NCBI GenBank assembly: GCA_964491265.1
Contig: CAZBFP010000014.1
Coordinates: 1-64,000 of the forward strand
Source: JBBAGC01 sp964491265
GTDB lineage: Bacteria; Spirochaetota; UBA4802; UBA5550
DNA length: 64,000 bases
Direction of reading: 5' to 3'
Shown: one piece after another, positions 43,688 through 52,602 of the stretch
Position numbering within the stretch: the first letter of the stretch is position 1
Layout: every line of letters starts with the position of its first letter
Notes under the pieces: model-generated
What the model was told of the DNA's origin: nothing
Databases searched by the model: none
What the model saw: the letters and a program-made list of their open reading frames with translations, nothing else
Translations under genes and position numbers: made by a program

Positions 43688-44275
43688 CTACTTTTCTACT
43701 CTTTCAACGACCTTGTCAATCAGCCCGTAAGCAACAGCGTCAGGAGCAGTCATAAAATTATCCCGATCCATATCCTTCTCTATAATGCTGACGTCTTTCC
43801 CGGTATGCCTTGAATAAATTTCATTCAGGGCTTTCTTTACCTTCCCGATTTCCCGGGCGTGTATTTCAATGTCAGATGCCTGCCCCTGAAATCCGGCAGA
43901 AGGCTGATGAATCATAATCCTTGAATTTGGAAGAGCTGACCTCTTCCCCGGAGCCCCTGCCATTAGAAGCAGGGAACCCATAGATGCAGCCTGCCCGATA
44001 CATATAGTGGCAACATCTGCTTTAATATACTGCATTGTATCATATATTGCAAGTCCTGATGTTACAACTCCGCCAGGTGAATTTATATACAAAAATATAT
44101 CTTTGTCAGGATCTTCTGCCTCAAGAAAAAGAAGCTGTGCAATAACCAGGCTTGAAATATGATCATCAATAGCCTCACCCAGGAAAATTATCCTGTCTTT
44201 CAAAAGTCTTGAAAAAATATCATAGGAGCGTTCGCCCCTGCTTGTCTGCTCTACAACTATAGGTACGAGACTCAT
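43688..44275 (-). CDS. clpP: ATP-dependent Clp protease proteolytic subunit
   Basis: The 195-residue serine protease forms the barrel core of ClpXP. The catalytic Ser is in GQAASMGSLLLMAG (about residue 97), His in IMIHQPSAGFQG (about 122) and the Asp follows near residue 171. The N-terminus begins MSLVPIVVEQTSRGERSYD, typical of mature ClpP, so no long propeptide is cut. GAGG is upstream. It is the middle gene of the tig-clpP-clpX order that is conserved across bacteria. Confidence 0.97.
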   Translation of the reverse strand: MSLVPIVVEQTSRGERSYDIFSRLLKDRIIFLGEAIDDHISSLVIAQLLFLEAEDPDKDIFLYINSPGGVVTSGLAIYDTMQYIKADVATICIGQAASMGSLLLMAGAPGKRSALPNSRIMIHQPSAGFQGQASDIEIHAREIGKVKKALNEIYSRHTGKDVSIIEKDMDRDNFMTAPDAVAYGLIDKVVERVEK

Positions 44276-44403
44276 TAATTATTACCTCAATTATTTATTT
44301 TCTCTAACGGATGGGAAATTAAAACAAATACACTTCATATTAGTAGTTTTATCGGCCTTACTGTTAAATAAAATTCAACTAAAATCGATTTATTTTTTAA
44401 TCG

Positions 44404-45753
44404 CTACTGTCCCATCTTCTTTTTAGCAAATTCATCAAGAGGAATTGACTTAAGCTTCTTAACAGAAGCATTATCATAAATGAATTCCATTGTGCTGTCA
44501 AGACGAAGGTCATTTTCAATTGAAGATCTGCTGTTATTCTGATCTATAAGAGCCAGGATCTCTTCTATGCTTTTCCCCATGGATTTTGAATATTTTTCTA
44601 CTACCTCATTAAACTTCTCTTCAGAGGGGTTAATCTCTTCTTTCTTTGAAATTTCTGAAAGTATAAGTGTGTTTCTGATAGTTTTATGAGCCTCTGCTCT
44701 CATCTGATTTCTGAATTCTTCAGGATCGAGCCCCACAACCTGGGCAAACTGATCAATACTTTCCGCCTTATATCCTACCCTCTCCTGAGTTTTTTCAAAA
44801 AGTGAATACATTTCATTGAGAACCATACTTTCAGGGATATCAAATGTACTGGACTCAGCAATTTTTTCAATTAATGCATTTCTAACATCAGTAGAGATGC
44901 GGTTGTTGACAAAATTTGAGAGATATTCCCTTGTTTTACTCTTCATATCCTCAAGTGATTCATAACCTGCACTTACAGCAAACTCGTCAGTAAGCTCCGG
45001 CAGCTTTACAAGACTGATCTCCGCAATTTTTACCATGTATGTTACAGCCTGACCAGCGAGATCTTTTATATAATATGACTCAGGGTAATCGATTGTAACC
45101 TCTTTTTCATCATCAGCCTTTAAACCAAGAAGATGCTTATCAAGGGTATATTCATCCTTGCTTTTACCTACAACTATGGAATATTCTCTATATTCAATCC
45201 CTTCTGCAAGTGCCGGATCAACATTGTCTGTTCTTTTGAGCTTAAATTTTACAAGATGGCCATTCTCTACTGCTGCAGACAGATCTTCAACAGGCACAGT
45301 TTCAGCAGCCCTTTCTCTCATTGTATTAATTTCAGAATCAATATCCGCGTCAGTTATTTCACAGGACATCTCTTCAACTTCCAGACCCTTATATTGTCCA
45401 AGTTCAGCAGTTGGAATAAGTTCAAAAAAAGCTTTATATATGAAAGGCTGATCCCTGAAAACCTTATCATAATGAATCTTCGGTTCCATAATAGGTATAA
45501 GCTCTTTCTCTTTTACTGCGTCAAAAACGGTTTTCCGGGCAAGATTCTCTGCCACCTCTCCGTCAGCATATTCTTTGAACTTTGCTTCAACCATGGGAAG
45601 CGGGGCTTTCCCCTTTCTGAATCCGTCAACTTTGGCATTTTTTCTTATTTTTTCAAGAACCTGCTTATATTCCAGTTCAACTGTTTCAACAGGTATTTCG
45701 ATTTCAAGCTCAACAATAGCGTTCTCATGCTTTTTTTCACTTAGAATATTCAA
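44404..45753 (-). CDS. tig: Trigger factor
   Basis: The 449-residue ribosome-associated chaperone has an N-terminal ribosome-binding domain (GFRKGKAPLPMVE signature at about 45), a central FKBP-type peptidyl-prolyl isomerase domain (about 155-240) and a C-terminal helical chaperone domain. The start is a TTG at 45753, with AAGGGG 9 bases upstream; no ATG fits the family N-terminus. It leads the clpP-clpX-lon cluster, 128 bases before clpP, so lon and clp genes may also have internal promoters. Confidence 0.95.
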   Translation of the reverse strand: MNILSEKKHENAIVELEIEIPVETVELEYKQVLEKIRKNAKVDGFRKGKAPLPMVEAKFKEYADGEVAENLARKTVFDAVKEKELIPIMEPKIHYDKVFRDQPFIYKAFFELIPTAELGQYKGLEVEEMSCEITDADIDSEINTMRERAAETVPVEDLSAAVENGHLVKFKLKRTDNVDPALAEGIEYREYSIVVGKSKDEYTLDKHLLGLKADDEKEVTIDYPESYYIKDLAGQAVTYMVKIAEISLVKLPELTDEFAVSAGYESLEDMKSKTREYLSNFVNNRISTDVRNALIEKIAESSTFDIPESMVLNEMYSLFEKTQERVGYKAESIDQFAQVVGLDPEEFRNQMRAEAHKTIRNTLILSEISKKEEINPSEEKFNEVVEKYSKSMGKSIEEILALIDQNNSRSSIENDLRLDSTMEFIYDNASVKKLKSIPLDEFAKKKMGQ

Positions 45754-45996
45754 TGTCCTATACCCCTTCCTTAAATAATTCGGATTTATTCACATTATTG
45801 TCTATATTAATTTTAACATAGTTTCCCAGCAATGTATATCATTTTAAACTATAAATTAATAATAAGTACATGCGTCAAACATTTTTTCCGATTATGTCTT
45901 TTTTATAAAATGATTAAGAAGATACTGAAACGCAGAAAATTTTAAAATTCACCTTTGCCGGATCTCTTTTTTCAGATCAGGGTGAAATCAGGGCAC

Positions 45997-46023
45997 AAAA
46001 AAAGACTGTTGTTGAACAGCCTC
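45997..46023 (-). terminator. Terminator after the leftward tRNA pair
   Basis: On the minus strand AGGCTGTT and AACAGTCT pair around a CAAC loop and run into TTTTTTT, 18 bases beyond tRNA-Gly. The rest of the gap between tig and this point (45754-45996) is AT-rich and must carry the tig promoter. Confidence 0.8.
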
Positions 46024-46040
46024 CTTTTTTGATAAATATG

Positions 46041-46112
<72 letters not shown>

Positions 46113-46123
46113 GCTTTAAACTT

Positions 46124-46205
46124 TGCGAGCGAAGGGAGTCGAACCCCCACACCTTTCGGCACTAGATCCTAAGTCTAGCGTGTCTGCCAATTCCACCACG
46201 CTCGC
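46124..46205 (-). tRNA. tRNA-Leu (UAG)
   Basis: The minus strand has acceptor GCGAGCG with CGCTCGC, an anticodon loop CTTAGGA between CTAGA and TCTAG (anticodon UAG), a long variable arm (TGCCGAAAGGTGT) as expected for Leu and T-loop GGGTTCGACTCCC. It lies 11 bases upstream of tRNA-Gly, so both are on one transcript. Confidence 0.93.
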
Positions 46206-46329
46206 TTGAGACGAGTGTTATATTTATTTAAGGGCGATTTAATGCAAGTAAATTTTATTTTCATGCTAAAAAAAATTTCAAAGATGAAAAAATCTTTACA
46301 AAAACCTGGTGCACCAGCCAACTAAAGAA

Positions 46330-47082
46330 ATGAATGAGCTTGAAGTTTTACATGAAGACAATCATATTATAGTGGTGAACAAACCTGCCGGACTCCTGAG
46401 CCAGGGGGATGCAACTGACAGGCCCTCCCTGCTTGACATATTAAAAAAATATATTAAAACTGAATACAGTAAACCGGGGAAGGTTTTCCTCGGCCTGGTC
46501 CACAGACTTGACAGACCGGTTTCCGGCCTCATGGTCTTTGCGCGCACTTCCAAGGGTGCAGAAAGACTCCACGCGGAGTTTGTGAAGAGGGATGTGGAGA
46601 AGTTTTATATTGCACTTACAGAAATTAAACCGGGTAAAACCTCCAGGGGGAAGAGTCCGGAGAAATGGACAAAACATGAATCTTTCCTTTCAAGGGTTAA
46701 TGACAAAACTATTGCGGGGAAAAAAGATACAGATAATGCACAATATGCACTGCTGCACCGGATGATAATTTCGGAAACCGAGAGTACAAGGTTAAACCTT
46801 ATTGCCCTGGGTACAGGAAGGAAGCACCAGATACGGGCCCAGCTTGCAGGTTCAGGTGAGCCTGTTTATGGCGACAGAAAATACGGTTCGGTCAATGATA
46901 CAGGGAGGGATAGAATTCTCCTCCATTCATCATACCTTTCATTTGCCCATCCCACCACAAGGGAGAGGATGGAGTTTTATTCAGCAGTACCCGATTATTT
47001 TTTTGAGCATATTGAGCTTACGCCTGATGAAATCAAAAAAAAGGTTTTAAAGGGGATTGATGAATTCAGGAGAGCCCCCTAA
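46330..47082 (+). CDS. RluA-family rRNA pseudouridine synthase
   Basis: The 250-residue enzyme converts uridine to pseudouridine in rRNA or tRNA. It has the RluA signature with the catalytic Asp in GLVHRLDRPVSGLMVFA (about residue 62), the NKPAGLLSQGD opening and the RKHQIRAQLAGSGEPVYGDR motif. There is no S4 domain, as in the short RluA/TruC-like subgroup. I chose the ATG at 46330; a GTG at 46309 is possible, and neither has a strong ribosome site. The exact target uridine cannot be told. Confidence 0.88.
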   Translation: MNELEVLHEDNHIIVVNKPAGLLSQGDATDRPSLLDILKKYIKTEYSKPGKVFLGLVHRLDRPVSGLMVFARTSKGAERLHAEFVKRDVEKFYIALTEIKPGKTSRGKSPEKWTKHESFLSRVNDKTIAGKKDTDNAQYALLHRMIISETESTRLNLIALGTGRKHQIRAQLAGSGEPVYGDRKYGSVNDTGRDRILLHSSYLSFAHPTTRERMEFYSAVPDYFFEHIELTPDEIKKKVLKGIDEFRRAP

Positions 47083-47128
47083 ATCCTTCAAAGGCGGACT
47101 ACCAGATATTTTCCCAAACAGCTTCATT

Positions 47129-47747
47129 TTAATCACCGGAAAGTTTTTTCCCTCCTGCAGGTTTCAGTTCTCCCTCTGCAAAAACCTTAATTGTGCCGAA
47201 CTGTCCGTCAAAACCATTCTCCACATAAACCTCTCCGCTCCTGAGACGCCTTACACATTCTGCAAGGACTTCACTCCCCTTCTCACCTAACTCGCCATGC
47301 TCTGCATCCAGAAGAATATGAAACTCTGAACCGAGGGCCTTTATTAATCGAAAATATTCACCGGTAACTTTTGCTGCAGAACTGCTTTTGCAGCTTGCGA
47401 GCTCTGCGAGAAGATCAGGGAGCTGTGTTATGGAATAAAATTCGTGGGTGTTTTTTATTTCACTCATATCCCTGTCAGCAAGTTCAGCCACACGGTGCAT
47501 AACGCCGGGTGTTACAAGTGTATTGCATACAGGGCATATCCCCTTATGCTTTTCTGTTTCATCAGGACTCCAGTTTCTCCTTTAGCTCGGCAAACCATCC
47601 GGGATCGATACAGTCCCCTGTGCCGATTAAATTTATCCCTTTTATTCTGGCCCAGTACTCCAGATATTCAGGTATAAGTTTTTTACTGGTTGCAATGGAG
47701 AATCTGGAATGAATATGGAAGTCTGCTATGTATTTCAATTTTTTCAC
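47129..47747 (-). pseudogene. EndoQ-like PHP-domain protein, internally deleted
   Basis: Two reading frames on the minus strand belong to one broken gene. The first (47562-47747, 61 residues) begins KYIADFHIHSRFSIATSK, the PHP-domain N-terminus with the metal-binding HxH. The second frame reads CPVCNTLVTPGVMHRVAELA and continues to residue FDGQFGTIKVF, the zinc-finger and C-terminal part of endonuclease Q-type proteins (usually about 390-420 residues). The middle of the PHP domain, some 200-250 residues, is missing at the junction near 47550-47570, where the frame shifts. The product would have no active site. Intact relatives cut DNA at deaminated bases. Confidence 0.75.
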
Positions 47748-47837
47748 CGGTTATAGAGCAGAAAAGCCCCTGTTAAACAAATTAAAATTTTTAATGTTGA
47801 CAACAGCATGAACCGCAAATATATGGATTAAGAAAAT

Positions 47838-47910
47838 GGCGCCGTACCCAAGTGGCTAAGGGAGAGGTCTGCAAAACCTTTATTCAGCGGTTCGAATCCG
47901 CTCGGCGCCT
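47838..47910 (+). tRNA. tRNA-Cys (GCA)
   Basis: Acceptor GGCGCCG pairs with CGGCGCC, the anticodon loop CTGCAAA gives GCA, and the T-loop is CGGTTCGAATCCG. CCA is not encoded. Confidence 0.94.
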
Positions 47911-47940
47911 ATAATCCTTCTCCAGGATTACGGCAGTATC

Positions 47941-48026
47941 GCCCGGGTGGTGGAATTTGGTAGACACAAGGGACTTAAAATCCCTTGGACCTTGTGTCCG
48001 TGCGGGTTCAAGTCCCGCCCCGGGCA
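47941..48026 (+). tRNA. tRNA-Leu (UAA)
   Basis: Acceptor GCCCGGG pairs with CCCGGGC, the anticodon loop CTTAAAA between AGGGA and TCCCT gives UAA, the long variable arm (ACCTTGTGTCCGT) fits a class II tRNA and the T-loop is GGGTTCAAGTCCC. It follows tRNA-Cys by 30 bases. Confidence 0.94.
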
Positions 48027-48073
48027 AATACTTCATAATCATCAACTCAGCTATTATCTCCTTCCTGCTTAAA

Positions 48074-49543
48074 TCAACTCCACTTTTTTACTACTTCCAC
48101 AAGGAGCCGCAATCCGTAGCCGGTTGCATTTTTAGGCCTGTACCCTCTCTGTTTTGAATACCATGCTGTTCCTGCAATGTCTATATGAGCCCACTTGGTT
48201 TTTTCAACAAAATTCCTCAAAAAAACAGCCCCGGATATAGTGCCTGCATTTTTTTCAGCAGCCATATTGTTTAAATCAGCCACCTCAGACTTCATTCTGT
48301 CATCATAATCATCAAAGAATGGGAGCCTCCAGATCTTTTCACCCGTATCTTTTGAGGCACCCTCTAAAATTATCGCAATTTCCTCATCTGTGGAAAGATA
48401 TGCAGCAACTGTTTCACCAAATGTAACAACACATGCCCCGGTGAGAGTGGCCACATCAACAATAACATCAGGCTTTATCTCTTTCTCCATATATGCTAAA
48501 GCATCAGCAAGGATAAGCCTCCCTTCAGCATCAGTATTCCCGATCTCCACTGTTTTACCATTATATGCTTTAAAAATATCGCCGGGTCTGAATGAAGTGC
48601 CGCTTACCATATTTTCAGTTAGAGGAATTACTGCTGTAACATTTTTTTTAACCTTAAGCTCAGCAAGTGTCTTCATTGTGTAAAGTACAGTGGCAGCACC
48701 TGCCATGTCCATGCGCATTGTTTCCATAGATCCTGAAGGCTTCATATTCATCCCCCCTGAATCGAATGTAACCCCCTTCCCCACAAGACCGAAAACCTTT
48801 TTACTTTTGCTATCCCCCCTGTATTCGAGTACCACCACATGGGCCGGAACAGCACTCCCCCTGTTAACAGCAAGAATAAGCCCCATCTTCTTTTTTTCAA
48901 TACCCTTTTTATCCAGAACAGTACACTTCAATCCCGATTTTGATGCAATCTCACGTGCAAGCTTTGCGAATGAAACCGGATTCACCTCATCAGCAGTATC
49001 ATTTATCAGATCCCTGCATAGATGTGTATTTTCAGCAGCAATCTCCACTTCCCGGAGAATTTTACCGGCATTCTCTATTTCTGAAAGAAATTCAATTTTT
49101 TCAAGAACTTCAGGCTTTTCTTTGCCGGATTTATACCTGTTAAATGTATAATTAGCCAGGAGCATCCCTTCAGCAGTATATCTGAATGAATCCTCCGGGG
49201 TCATTGCTTCAACTGCGGGCACTGCAACAAGAAGAGAGGCTATTTTTTTTGATGAAGCAAAGATGACTGCTGATGCTGCCGCATTTCTCAATGATTCATT
49301 ACTTATTTTTTTTCTTTCTCCAAGACCTGCGATAATTACATTCGGACTATTTTTTAAGGGAGTGAAAGATATTTCCCCTGCAGCAGAGCTGATAGAAGCA
49401 ATATCTATTTCATTAAGGTAATCCGCCCCGATGTACTCACCCTTCAGCAATCCCTCCCTTGTTTCCTCATCAAGGAAAACCGCTATAGCCTCCCGTTCAG
49501 AATGTTTTTCCACACCCGATTTTACCTTTACTTTCATTTTCAC
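48074..49543 (-). CDS. pepA: Leucyl aminopeptidase (M17)
   Basis: The 489-residue cytosolic aminopeptidase removes N-terminal residues from peptides with two metal ions. It has the family signature NTDAEGRLILADALAY (about residue 331) and the earlier GKGVTFDSGGMNMKPSG with metal-binding Lys/Asp. The N-terminal macro-like domain is more diverged. The first codon is GTG at 49543; an ATG two codons later is equally possible. It may help recycle peptides made by Lon and ClpXP. It runs leftwards with no close neighbour. Confidence 0.93.
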   Translation of the reverse strand: MKMKVKVKSGVEKHSEREAIAVFLDEETREGLLKGEYIGADYLNEIDIASISSAAGEISFTPLKNSPNVIIAGLGERKKISNESLRNAAASAVIFASSKKIASLLVAVPAVEAMTPEDSFRYTAEGMLLANYTFNRYKSGKEKPEVLEKIEFLSEIENAGKILREVEIAAENTHLCRDLINDTADEVNPVSFAKLAREIASKSGLKCTVLDKKGIEKKKMGLILAVNRGSAVPAHVVVLEYRGDSKSKKVFGLVGKGVTFDSGGMNMKPSGSMETMRMDMAGAATVLYTMKTLAELKVKKNVTAVIPLTENMVSGTSFRPGDIFKAYNGKTVEIGNTDAEGRLILADALAYMEKEIKPDVIVDVATLTGACVVTFGETVAAYLSTDEEIAIILEGASKDTGEKIWRLPFFDDYDDRMKSEVADLNNMAAEKNAGTISGAVFLRNFVEKTKWAHIDIAGTAWYSKQRGYRPKNATGYGLRLLVEVVKKWS

Positions 49544-50174
49544 CAGTACCTGCCTTTAATTTGTATTATTTCAATTGGAATATTTCAGCGATTCAGAGTG
49601 CAACTGTTAAATTTATACCTGCAATTATTTTATAAAAAATCCAACCTGAAATCTTTTTTCCCGCCGCATTAACTGAATATAAAAGTGAATTCCATAATTC
49701 AAGTAAATTAATCACTCGAACGCCGCAAAAGAGCTAAACGTAAAAAAATATTAATCTATGCCAACTATAACTGCATTAAATATCCCCGATTCCGTACCAT
49801 ACAGAAAATGACCACTCTATACTATCAAATAACAAATAAAAATCATATAATGAGTATGGAAATTCTGAAAATTTAACACTCAAACATGTAAATATATATT
49901 CAATTATAATGATACAAAAAGAATTTTTTTATCTATTTTTTCATTTTAGATGTTATTCATATTGACATTAATTTTAAATGAATTATAAATTGCATGTGTG
50001 TTGAGTTTCATATGAAATACAGATTTTGTACCAGCTTTTTTATTTTATGCACTGTCAAGGTGCAATTCAATTTATCAGCCTGGTGCAGAATGTATTGAAA
50101 AAACAATTCTATTTCACACAACCTTATAAACAAATAAATAATTGTTTATCATTAGACTTTCACAGGAGGTTTTT
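49544..50174. other. Long gene-free leader of the fadN-fadA operon
   Basis: This 630-base AT-rich gap separates the divergent pepA and fadN genes and holds no ORF or repeat element. A good promoter sits at 49962-49989 (see separate entry). CATGTAAATA at 49885-49894 also occurs in the operator region before ptb1. I see no riboswitch or small RNA gene that I can support. Confidence 0.5.
49962..49989 (+). promoter_or_regulatory. Predicted promoter of fadN-fadA
   Basis: TTGACA at 49962-49967 and TATAAA at 49984-49989 are 16 bases apart. The start codon is 185 bases further, which implies a long leader. Confidence 0.55.
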
Positions 50175-52574
50175 ATGACTAGAAGGATCGAAAAAGTAGC
50201 CGTTATCGGCTCTGGTATCATGGGAGGCGGTATAGCTGCACTTTGTGCCAGCGCTGGCATCAAAACTTTATTGTTGGACATCGCTCCATTTGATCTTACA
50301 GACGCGGAAAAGAATGACAAAGCGGCTAAGAACAGAATAGTTGAAGCCGGTCTTCAGGCACAGGTAAAAGCAAAACCTGCAGCATTCATGAACAAAGCTG
50401 TTGACCTTACTCTTATTGAGACAGGCAACTTAACTGATGATTTTGACAAACTTAAAGATGTTGATATCATCTTTGAAGTTGTTGTTGAAAATCTCAAAAT
50501 CAAGCAGGATCTTTTTGGAAGAATCGAAAAAGTAATGAAGCCCGGTGCAATTATTGCATCTAACACTTCAGGTCTTCCTATTTCTCAAATGGCGGATGGA
50601 AGAAGCAAAGAATTTAAAGAAAACTTCCTTATCCTCCACTTCTTCAACCCTGTTCGCTACATGAAAATTCTTGAGTGTGTAGCTGGTCCTGAAACTTCTA
50701 AAGAAGTTTGTGACTTTATCTCCAAATGGGGCGAGCAGACTCTTGGTAAAGGTGTTGTATGGGCAAAAGATACCCCTAACTTTATCGGCAACAGGATTGG
50801 AGTCGGGCTTATTTGTGCAGCTTTTAAATACATTGAAGAAGGAATAGCAACAATTCCTGAAGTTGACGCAATGTTCGGCAAGCCCATGGGTATACCTGGA
50901 ACAGCTATCTTCGGTCTTGCTGACTTTGTTGGTAATGACACAATTGATCACATAGCTGAAAACTCATACGAACTTCTCACAAAAGACGAAAACAGAGAGA
51001 TATACAAAACTCCTGCGTTCTTCAAAAAAATGATGGAAAAGAAGATGTACGGCAACAAGACAAAAGAAGCCGGCGGATTCTATCTTTCAGGCAAAACACC
51101 TGAAGGGAAAAGATTTAAAAAAGTTATCGACATCAAAACTCTTGAGCATGTTGATTTCGACTCAAAAGCCAAGTACCCGATAGTTGAAGCAACAAAAGAA
51201 CTTGCTACAACAGGCGAAAAGCAGAAACACCTTTTCAAAAATAATGAATTTGCAAAAAAACTTATCTCTTCAATGTGTATCTACTCAGCAAACAGGATTC
51301 CTGAAATTGCTGACACACTCGTTGACATTGACAACGGTATGAAATGGGGTTATGCCTGGGAATTCGGTCCATTTGAAACATGGGACAATCTGGGAGTTAA
51401 AGAATCTCTTCCGGAAATGGAGAAAGCAGGTTTTACAATTCCTGCTAATGTTAAAAAAATGGTTGAAAAAGGCGCAAATTCTTTCTACAAAATCGAAAAC
51501 GGTATTAAAAAATACTGGGATTTTGCTTCAGAAAGCTATAAAAATATTCCTTACAGCCCAAACATGGTATTCCTTTCAAACATCAAGGCTGATGCTAAAA
51601 AAGTAGTTCTTGGAACAGACAGTGCTTCACTTGTTGACATAGGCGATGATGTATTCTGCTTTGAGTTCCACACAAAAATGAACGCTATAAACGGCGAAAT
51701 CGTTTCCATGATACCAAAGGTTACCGAGTTCATCAGAAAAAACGGTGCCGGTATGGTTATTGGTAATGAAGCCGGTGGTATTCCTCCAGCATTCAGCGCA
51801 GGCGGAGACTTAAAGTACATGCTGGGAATGGCACAGAAAGGCGACTTCAAAGGCATCAATGACTTCATAGCAGACGTTCATGATGGAATGAAAAGAATGA
51901 AGTATGCTTCTTTCCCAGTTGTTGCAGCTCCTTTTGGACTTGCTCTCGGCGGCGGATGTGAAGTATGTCTATGGGCAGACAAAATTGTAGCTCACAACGA
52001 ACTATACATGGCGCTTGTTGAAGTTGGCGCAGGTCTTGTTCCTGCAGGCGGCGGTTGCGTTCAGATGTGGAGAAGACTTAGCGAATCTGTTGTAACTCCA
52101 ACTGACTGGCTGACAGTATTCCTTGCAGCTTTCAGAACAATTGCAATGCCGATGCCTTCAATGTCTGCACAGGAAGCAAGAAACAAAGGTTTCCTCAGAG
52201 CTCAGGACAGAATAGTATTTAACAGAGATTACCTCATTGGTGATGCTAAAAAAGAAGTTCTAAGAATGGCTGAAGATGGATATGTGCCTCCTGCGAATCT
52301 GCCTATCAAGGTTATGGGTCAGGATGCAATGGGTGCAGTTGACGCTAATATTCCTGATATGCTTGCTGGATATCAGATTGCTCCTCATATATCAACTGTT
52401 GTTAGAAGAGTAGCTTATGTTATCTCCGGCGGTACAGCATTCAAAGGTTCAGAAATCTCTGAAGATGCAATGCTTGCTCTTGAAAGAGAGATGTTTGTTG
52501 ACTGCTGGAAAACAGAGGGCTCTCAGAAGATGGCTGAGCACATGGCTACTAAAGGAAAACCATTATTCATATAA
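50175..52574 (+). CDS. fadN: 3-hydroxyacyl-CoA dehydrogenase / enoyl-CoA hydratase
   Basis: The 799-residue fusion catalyses two steps of beta-oxidation. The N-terminal NAD-binding domain starts KVAVIGSGIMGGGIAALCAS; the dehydrogenase motif ILHFFNPVRYMKILE gives the catalytic His. The C-terminal crotonase part (about 530-720) has PPAFSAGGDLKYMLGM and FGLALGGGCEVCLWADKIVA. The order dehydrogenase-hydratase and the length match Bacillus FadN rather than E. coli FadB. I chose the ATG at 50175, which AGGAGGT precedes by 5 bases. Codon use favours GCT, GGT and GTT, pointing to strong expression. It forms an operon with fadA. Confidence 0.9.
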   Translation: MTRRIEKVAVIGSGIMGGGIAALCASAGIKTLLLDIAPFDLTDAEKNDKAAKNRIVEAGLQAQVKAKPAAFMNKAVDLTLIETGNLTDDFDKLKDVDIIFEVVVENLKIKQDLFGRIEKVMKPGAIIASNTSGLPISQMADGRSKEFKENFLILHFFNPVRYMKILECVAGPETSKEVCDFISKWGEQTLGKGVVWAKDTPNFIGNRIGVGLICAAFKYIEEGIATIPEVDAMFGKPMGIPGTAIFGLADFVGNDTIDHIAENSYELLTKDENREIYKTPAFFKKMMEKKMYGNKTKEAGGFYLSGKTPEGKRFKKVIDIKTLEHVDFDSKAKYPIVEATKELATTGEKQKHLFKNNEFAKKLISSMCIYSANRIPEIADTLVDIDNGMKWGYAWEFGPFETWDNLGVKESLPEMEKAGFTIPANVKKMVEKGANSFYKIENGIKKYWDFASESYKNIPYSPNMVFLSNIKADAKKVVLGTDSASLVDIGDDVFCFEFHTKMNAINGEIVSMIPKVTEFIRKNGAGMVIGNEAGGIPPAFSAGGDLKYMLGMAQKGDFKGINDFIADVHDGMKRMKYASFPVVAAPFGLALGGGCEVCLWADKIVAHNELYMALVEVGAGLVPAGGGCVQMWRRLSESVVTPTDWLTVFLAAFRTIAMPMPSMSAQEARNKGFLRAQDRIVFNRDYLIGDAKKEVLRMAEDGYVPPANLPIKVMGQDAMGAVDANIPDMLAGYQIAPHISTVVRRVAYVISGGTAFKGSEISEDAMLALEREMFVDCWKTEGSQKMAEHMATKGKPLFI

Positions 52575-52602
52575 CAAATGATATTTCAGGAGGTTTAAAT
52601 AT

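Noticed and set aside
45133..45744. Rightward frame of 203 codons opposite tig
   Set aside because: It is antisense to a fully conserved trigger factor; its composition (many Phe, Cys, Ile, Asn) is what reverse reading of a Glu/Lys-rich gene gives.
47957..48157. Open frame of 66 codons to the right of tRNA-Cys
   Set aside because: Its first third is tRNA-Leu(UAA), and the rest overlaps the pepA end. It has no ribosome site.
48690..49151. 153-codon frame opposite pepA
   Set aside because: It is the antisense of conserved aminopeptidase motifs and has no ribosome site.
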